In this document: piece after piece, positions 7,030 to 11,422 of the stretch
How positions within the stretch are numbered: the first letter of the stretch is position 1
Layout of the letters: each line of letters begins with the position of its first letter
NCBI RefSeq assembly: GCF_025766255.1
Contig: NW_026516963.1
Coordinates: 1 to 11,422, forward strand
Reading direction: 5' to 3'
DNA: 11,422 bases
DNA from: Zychaea mexicana
Taxonomy: Eukaryota; Mucoromycota; Mucoromycetes; Mucorales; Lichtheimiaceae
The notes under the pieces: generated by a model
Seen by the model: the letters and a program-made list of their open reading frames with translations, nothing else
Told to the model about the DNA's origin: nothing
Databases searched by the model: none
Position numbers and translations under genes: made by a program

Positions 7030-8095
7030 GCCACAAACACGAAACGGGTATTTCCCTGTCCTCACGCTCATGATAATGCTGCTCGTTCAAATGGATTCCG
7101 ATTTGCATCTGTGGATGGTGAGATATCAGTGTGCACAAGTCGTTGCAGTTGCTCGTTATATATAACGAACTAATATACATATGGTCTGTCCACAGTTGTT
7201 GCCCCTACAAAAAAACAATGTCACAATCACGAAGCCAGTTTCGTCATATTCTCACGCTCATGATACTACTGCTCATTCAAATGGATTACGATTCGCATCA
7301 TTAGATGGTGAGATATCGTCGTACGCGAGTTGTTGGAGTCGATGGGTATATATAAAGCACTAGTATATCCATGGTCCATCCACAGCTGTTGCTGCTCCAA
7401 AAAAAATGCCACAAACACTATGCAAATTTCCTCATATCCACACGCTCATGATAACGCTGCTCGTTCAAACATATTGCAATTCGCATCAGTGGATGCTGAG
7501 ACATCGCTGTGCGCTAGTAGTTGTAGTTAATGGTTATATATGACGCACTATAATACACATGGTCCGTTCACGGCTGTTGCTGCTCCAAAAAATATGCCAC
7601 AAACACGAAACCGGTATCGCCCTGTCCTCACGCTCATGATAATGCTGCTGATTCAAATGGATTGTAATTTGCATCAGTGGATGGCGAGATATCGTTGTGC
7701 GCGAATCGTTGCAGTTGATGGTTATATATGACGCACTATAATACACATGGTCCGTCCATAGCTGTTGCTCTTCCAAAAAATTGCCACAGACATGAAACCA
7801 ATATCGTCATATCCTCACGGTCATGATAATGCTGCTCGTTCAAACGGATTGTGATTCGCATCAGTGGATGGTGAGGTATCGTCATGCTCGATTCGTTGGA
7901 GTTGATGGTAATATATAAAGATATATAAAGCACTAGTATACGCATGGTCCGTTCACGGTTGTTGCTCCTCCAAAAAAATTGCCACAAACACAAAGCCGGT
8001 TCTGTCATATCCACACGCTCACGATAATGCTGCTCGTTCAAATGGATTGCAATTCGCATCAGTAAATGGTGAGATATCGTCGTGCGCAGAATATC
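7030..8095 (+). repeat. 188-bp satellite array
   Basis: Core anchors (GGATGGTGAGATATC or variants) at 7113, 7303, 7491, 7679, 7866 and 8064, with spacings 190, 188, 188, 187 and 198. The last spacing is longer because ATATATAAAG is doubled near 7913-7932. Each unit reads in order: TGCCACAAACACGAAACCGG, CTCACGCTCATGATAATGCT, GCTCGTTCAAATGGATT, GCATCAGTGGATGGTGAGAT, GTTGCAGTTGATGG, TATATAT, GCACTATAATACACATGG and CTGTTGCTGCTCC plus an A run. The first unit is partial. A further decayed piece is visible at about 8148-8200. Frames on both strands are satellite translations. Confidence 0.95.
7153..7168. repeat. 16-bp perfect palindrome in the satellite
   Basis: TCGTTATATATAACGA is its own reverse complement. 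Other monomers have GGTTATATATGACGC at the same place and lack the full symmetry, so this is a private change of one unit. Confidence 0.7.
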
Positions 8096-8569
8096 ATGAT
8101 TATAGCAATACACCAGTTATGTTCAGGAAAAAACCAAAATACTACCAAGGTTATTGCTCGTAAAAAAAGCGAATGACATGGAAACGATGTCGCCATCTCG
8201 TTGCACTTTGGTATCCAAGTATGAAGAAAACCGGTCTGTACAAGCTAGGGCACGTTTTGTCGCCTTTGTGCTGTAGTTTTTATTATCACGCTTGAATCGT
8301 CAAGTTAATTGACTCTGACCGTTCTCTTTTATCTCTCAAAGCAAGTGATGAACAATGTTGTGGGTTCATGGAGTGGCATTTTTTGTGTATAATGTTGCTG
8401 TTCTTGGCGATTGGCATTGGCTTCTGCGATTAGTAGATAAGAGAATGCTTCACTGTTGTCGCCACGCCAAAGATATTCTGTGTTGACGAAAGCCAAATTG
8501 TCCGTTCGTTACGGACTTTTTGACCAATTAAATGTGGCGGAAAGACCGGGAACACTATTTATCCAGCCA
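8096..8569. other. Spacer between the 188-bp array and C block, no clear gene
   Basis: Begins with a decayed satellite remnant (GTTATTGCTCGTAAAAAAAGCG, AAACGATGTCGCCAT), then non-repeated sequence. A 73-codon plus frame at 8456-8677 enters the C block and shows no recognisable domain. A short stem-loop followed by T residues is at 8500-8521. Confidence 0.55.
8500..8521 (+). other. Stem-loop with a T tail
   Basis: GTCCGT (8500-8505), loop TCGTT, ACGGAC (8511-8516), then TTTTT. It has the shape of a bacterial intrinsic terminator or a Pol III stop. No gene ends just before it, and the setting is eukaryotic, so it is probably chance. Confidence 0.2.
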
Positions 8570-8994
8570 CCCGTAGCAGCAAAGCTGTATAGATGCAGAT
8601 ATACCCCTCAGCAGCTTCCACTGATTGGATTTTCATATACGAACATGCACCAGAACCGCAGATGCCACATTTATTAATGTATTTTCAAGCTCAAAGTATA
8701 TGGAGCTGTTTTTGTTCATCACACGACAACAGAATCTCATTCCATAAAATAGCAATTTATTACAGCATGCTAATATTATACACTCAAAAAATGCTATTGC
8801 TTCCTTACCTGCATATCGCCGCTGCTTTCCACAGAGCCCTCGAAGAATATAGCTTTAATGTCATTATATCCACGGTATGCTTCCAATCCTCACCTATAAA
8901 CAATGAGATATTACCATTTCGGATCCTTGTAGTAATCCTCATTTGCTTCAGGCCGCTCTTGATCTATAATAATCCACACGCTCTTTTTACCGCA
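8570..8994. repeat. C block, copy Z
   Basis: Counterpart of 1649-2062 in the same orientation, about 90% identical by eye outside the variable segment at 8809-8893. It ends at CCGCAGTTGCTCGTCGA, where it grades into the satellite. The ending CTATAATAATCCACACGC resembles the monomer's CACTATAATGCACGCG, so the join again lies within a monomer. Confidence 0.88.
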
Positions 8995-9009
8995 GTTGCT
9001 CGTCGATAA
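8593..9009 (+). CDS. 138-codon open frame across C block Z, doubtful
   Basis: Open from ATG 8593 to the stop at 9007-9009. The residues are unremarkable (rich in I, L, S, H and Y, with a hydrophobic stretch near residues 112-123), and I recognise no domain. The equivalent frame in copy Y is broken by at least four stops. About six of the differences between the copies would be silent and ten or more would change a residue, which gives no clear sign of selection. It ends inside satellite sequence. Most likely a chance frame. Confidence 0.12.
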   Translation: MQIYPSAASTDWIFIYEHAPEPQMPHLLMYFQAQSIWSCFCSSHDNRISFHKIAIYYSMLILYTQKMLLLPYLHIAAAFHRALEEYSFNVIISTVCFQSSPINNEILPFRILVVILICFRPLLIYNNPHALFTAVARR

Positions 9010-10535
9010 GACGTGGTAGAAACACTAGATCAGCATCGTCACGTCCGTCAGCTCGTCCTCATTCTACTGCACTAAACGGTTCGTTTTTTGGAGTACTGGA
9101 TGGCGAGATATGGCCGTGCGCGAATCGCTCCTTTTTGGCTGACTTTGGTGTATATATATATGTTCCACAGTAAAATGCACGCGTACCGTTTCGGGCTGTT
9201 GCTTGTCGACATGATATGGTAGAGACATCAGACCACCAGCGTCACGTCCGTCTGCTCGTCCTGATTCTGCACACTAAGCGGTTCGTTATTTGGAGTACTG
9301 GATGGTGAGATATGCGTGCCGAATCGCTCCTTTTTAGCTGACTTTGGTGTATATATATATGATCCACTATAATGCACGCGTACCGTTTCGGGCTGTTGCT
9401 TGTCGACATGGTATGGTAGAGACATCAGACCACCAGCGTCACGTTCGTCTGCTCGTCCTGATTCTGGCACACTAAGCGGTTCGTTTTTTGGAGTACTGGA
9501 TGGTGAGATATCGTCGTGCGCAAATCGCCCCTTTTTGGCTGACTTTGGTGTATATATATATGTTCCACAGTAAATGCACGCGTACCGTTTCGGCTGTTGC
9601 TCGTTGAATGATATGGTAGAGACACAGACCACCAGCGTCACGTCGTCTGCTCGTCCTATTCTGGCAACTAAGCGGTCGTTATTTGGAGTACTGGATGGTG
9701 AGATATCGTCGTGCGCAAATCGCCCCTTTTTGGCTGACTTTGGTGTATATATATATATGATCCACTATAATGCACGCGTACCGTTTCGGGCTGTTGCTCG
9801 TCGACATGGTATGGTAGAGACACCAAACCACCAGCGTCACGTCCGTCAGCTCGTCCTCATTCTACTGCACTAAACGGTTCGTTTTTGGAGTACTGGATGG
9901 TGAGATATCGTCGTGCGCAAATCGCCCCTTTTTGGCTGACTTTGGTGTATATATATATGTTCCACAGTAAAATGCACGCGTACCGTTTCTGGCTGTTGCT
10001 CGTTGAAATGATATGGTAGAGACACCAGACCACCAGCGTCACGTCCGTCTGCTCGTCCTTATTCTGGCAAACTAAGCGGCTCGTTATTTGGAGTACTGGA
10101 TGGTGAGATATCGTCGTGCGCGAATCGCCCCTTTTTGGCTGACTTTGGTGTATATATATATGATCCACTATAAGTGCACGCGTACCGTTTCGGGCTGTTG
10201 CTCGTCGACATGACATGGTAGAGACACCAAACCACCAGCGTCACGTCCGTCAGCTCGTCCTCATTCTACTGCACTAAACGGTTCGTTTTTTGGAGTACTG
10301 GATGGTGAGATATCGTCGTGCGCGAATCGCCCCTTTTTGGCTGACTTTGGTGTATATATATATGATCCACTATAAGTGCACGCGTACCGTTTCGGGCTGT
10401 TGCTTGTCGACATGGTATGGTAGAGACACCAAACCACCAGCGTCACGTTCGTCTGCTCGTCCTTATCCTGCTACTGTAAACAGAACGTTGTTTGGAGTAC
10501 CGGATGGTGAGATACTGCACAGATGGGAATGGCTG
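8995..10535 (+). repeat. 202-bp satellite array with alternating monomer types
   Basis: Core anchors GGATGG at 9098, 9300, 9498, 9693, 9895, 10098, 10300 and 10502, with spacings 202, 198, 195, 202, 203, 202 and 202. Each unit has GTCGACATGGTATGGTAGAG, ACCACCAGCGTCACGTCCGT, GGAGTACTGGATGGTGAGAT, CCCCTTTTTGGCTGACTTTG, a TATATATATA run, and CACGCGTACCGTTTCGGGCT. Two forms of the post-TATA segment (GTTCCACAG and GATCCACTAT) alternate over the first six units. The last unit is the special junction form also seen at 250. Every frame here is satellite translation. Confidence 0.96.
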
Positions 10536-10536
10536 C

Positions 10537-11422
10537 TTATTGCTTTTTTTCTTTGCCAGTTTGCCAGATAAAAAAGTAAACACCTACCGCCATGACTGTT
10601 GCTCCTTGTAGAAATACTTATGACATAGACTCGACGTTGCCATTGCGTTGTTTGCGTTCTCGCATAGCGTAAAGAAGAAAGCCGGCCGTTACTGTGCAGA
10701 CTGCTGCAGGTTTTGCTATGCTTGTATTGCTGTCCTGCTGAGATGCTGACAAGTCATTCAACTGGCAAATGGCTTTTCCAAAAGCTTTAATGACGAAGAT
10801 GTAGCGTCCGTTTGTTGTAATGCTTGTTGCTGTAGTGCAACTGTTACTGAAAGCGAAATGCGTAGTATGAGTGTTGAGAAGAAAGCGTGCAAGATGAGGG
10901 TGTTGTTCGAGTGATGAAGTTGAAAAAAAAATATAGGGCGAGTGTTGTTCGAATGGTGATTAAAAGGAACGTGACAAGCGGCAAAGCTGAATTCAATGGA
11001 GTGTGTGCGAGTTTGCAATTGAGCAAGTCGAGTGTTGGAATGGCGGCGAGCAGTAAGTAAAAAAAAAAAAAGTGAAGGAGTGAAAGAGATGTAGAAGCTT
11101 CCTTTCGTAAAAAATTTTCTTTGGGGAGCGCTGTACCTTCGGCTTTCCCAAACGCGGCACTTATCATAGATGCTATCACCTTTTCGTTTCTTCACGTTCC
11201 TTCTGCCTTTCCCATCCGTTTGTGCTTGTCATCAACACTTCTTTTACAACAAAATATTGTTCACTGCCATTCACTTTCCTTTGCTAAATCGTGTCCGATA
11301 TACGTTATATCTCTCAAATACACGTACACATACATCAGCACTCAAGAAGTATAAAAAATAGCCAACGAATAAAACAATCCAAAATAAGCGGTGGTGGAGA
11401 AGAAGAAGAGAGTCCCATATAC
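10537..11422. repeat. B block, copy Z (runs off the window end)
   Basis: Counterpart of 285-1157. The offset is 10252 at the start and 10265 at the end, the gain coming mainly from an A tract and AGTGAAGG stretch near 11058-11080. It keeps the TATA-like string (11350) and AATAAA (11368). The window ends at the last base that can be aligned, GTCCCATATAC, so whether the match continues into the equivalent of 1158-1648 is unknown. Confidence 0.88.

Noticed and set aside
7030..8095. 188-bp array as a CRISPR array
   Set aside because: The whole unit is repeated with gradual divergence, there are no unique spacers between short identical repeats, and no cas genes are nearby.
9060..9095. ACGGTTCGTTTTTTGG in each monomer as a Pol III B box with T-run terminator (tRNA-like SINE)
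   Set aside because: Only GGTTCG fits. No A box lies at the right distance, and no cloverleaf can be formed.
9098..10535. CENP-B box in the 202-bp monomer (ACCGTTTCGGGCTG)
   Set aside because: TTCG and CGGG-like parts overlap instead of having the required spacing (TTCG, four bases, A, two bases, CGGG), and the other strand does not fit either.
1..11422. The two near-identical ends (1-1157 and 10254-11422) as LTRs of a retrotransposon
   Set aside because: No gag, protease, reverse transcriptase or integrase motifs occur in the 9 kb between them. The ends begin inside satellite monomers, and a third copy lies in the interior. A segmental or composite repeat explains them better.

Overview
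This window reads as eukaryotic nuclear DNA that is almost entirely repetitive. I see no rRNA, tRNA or CRISPR array, no transposase or reverse transcriptase, and no protein gene I can name. The longest open frame is about 148 codons, and the frames run across repeat units whose periods are not multiples of three. Composition is moderate in the satellites and very AT-rich in the middle. Splice-like, TATA-like and AATAAA-like strings and four TAAACC-type motifs fit a eukaryote with TTTAGGG-type telomeres (plant, alga, oomycete or similar protist). That is inference, and I cannot name the organism.

The main structure is a composite repeat with the order C block, 202-bp satellite monomers, B block. 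It appears three times in the same orientation. Copy X is 1-1157: two satellite monomers plus B, with its left part outside the window. Copy Y is 1649-3845: C, two monomers, then a divergent B broken by a separate insertion and by a minisatellite. Copy Z is 8570-11422: C, an array with eight core repeats, then B, running to the window end. X and Z are nearly identical over most of their length; Y is older and more divergent. The C/satellite and satellite/B junctions fall at the same place within the monomer wherever they can be compared, so the composite formed once and was then duplicated, while the monomer number changed from 2 to 8.

Between Y and Z lie several other tandem families: a 43-bp minisatellite (3437-3735), TTTCTTGA/TTCTTGA low-complexity DNA (3845-4260), an AT-rich tract, an 80-83-bp minisatellite whose units carry a small hairpin (4800-5345), a long AT-rich stretch with no gene (5345-7030), and a 188-bp satellite array (7030-8095). 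The 188-bp monomer is a distant homologue of the 202-bp monomer, so much of the window derives from one satellite superfamily.

The best leads are structural rather than coding: an alternating two-monomer higher-order pattern in the 202-bp array, paired base changes in the hairpin of the 80-bp repeat, a sharp identity drop between X and Z that suggests gene conversion, a minisatellite that appears to have grown out of B-block sequence, and a short fast-diverging segment in the C block bounded by splice-like sites on the minus strand. The setting resembles subtelomeric or pericentromeric heterochromatin, but position on a chromosome cannot be shown from this window.
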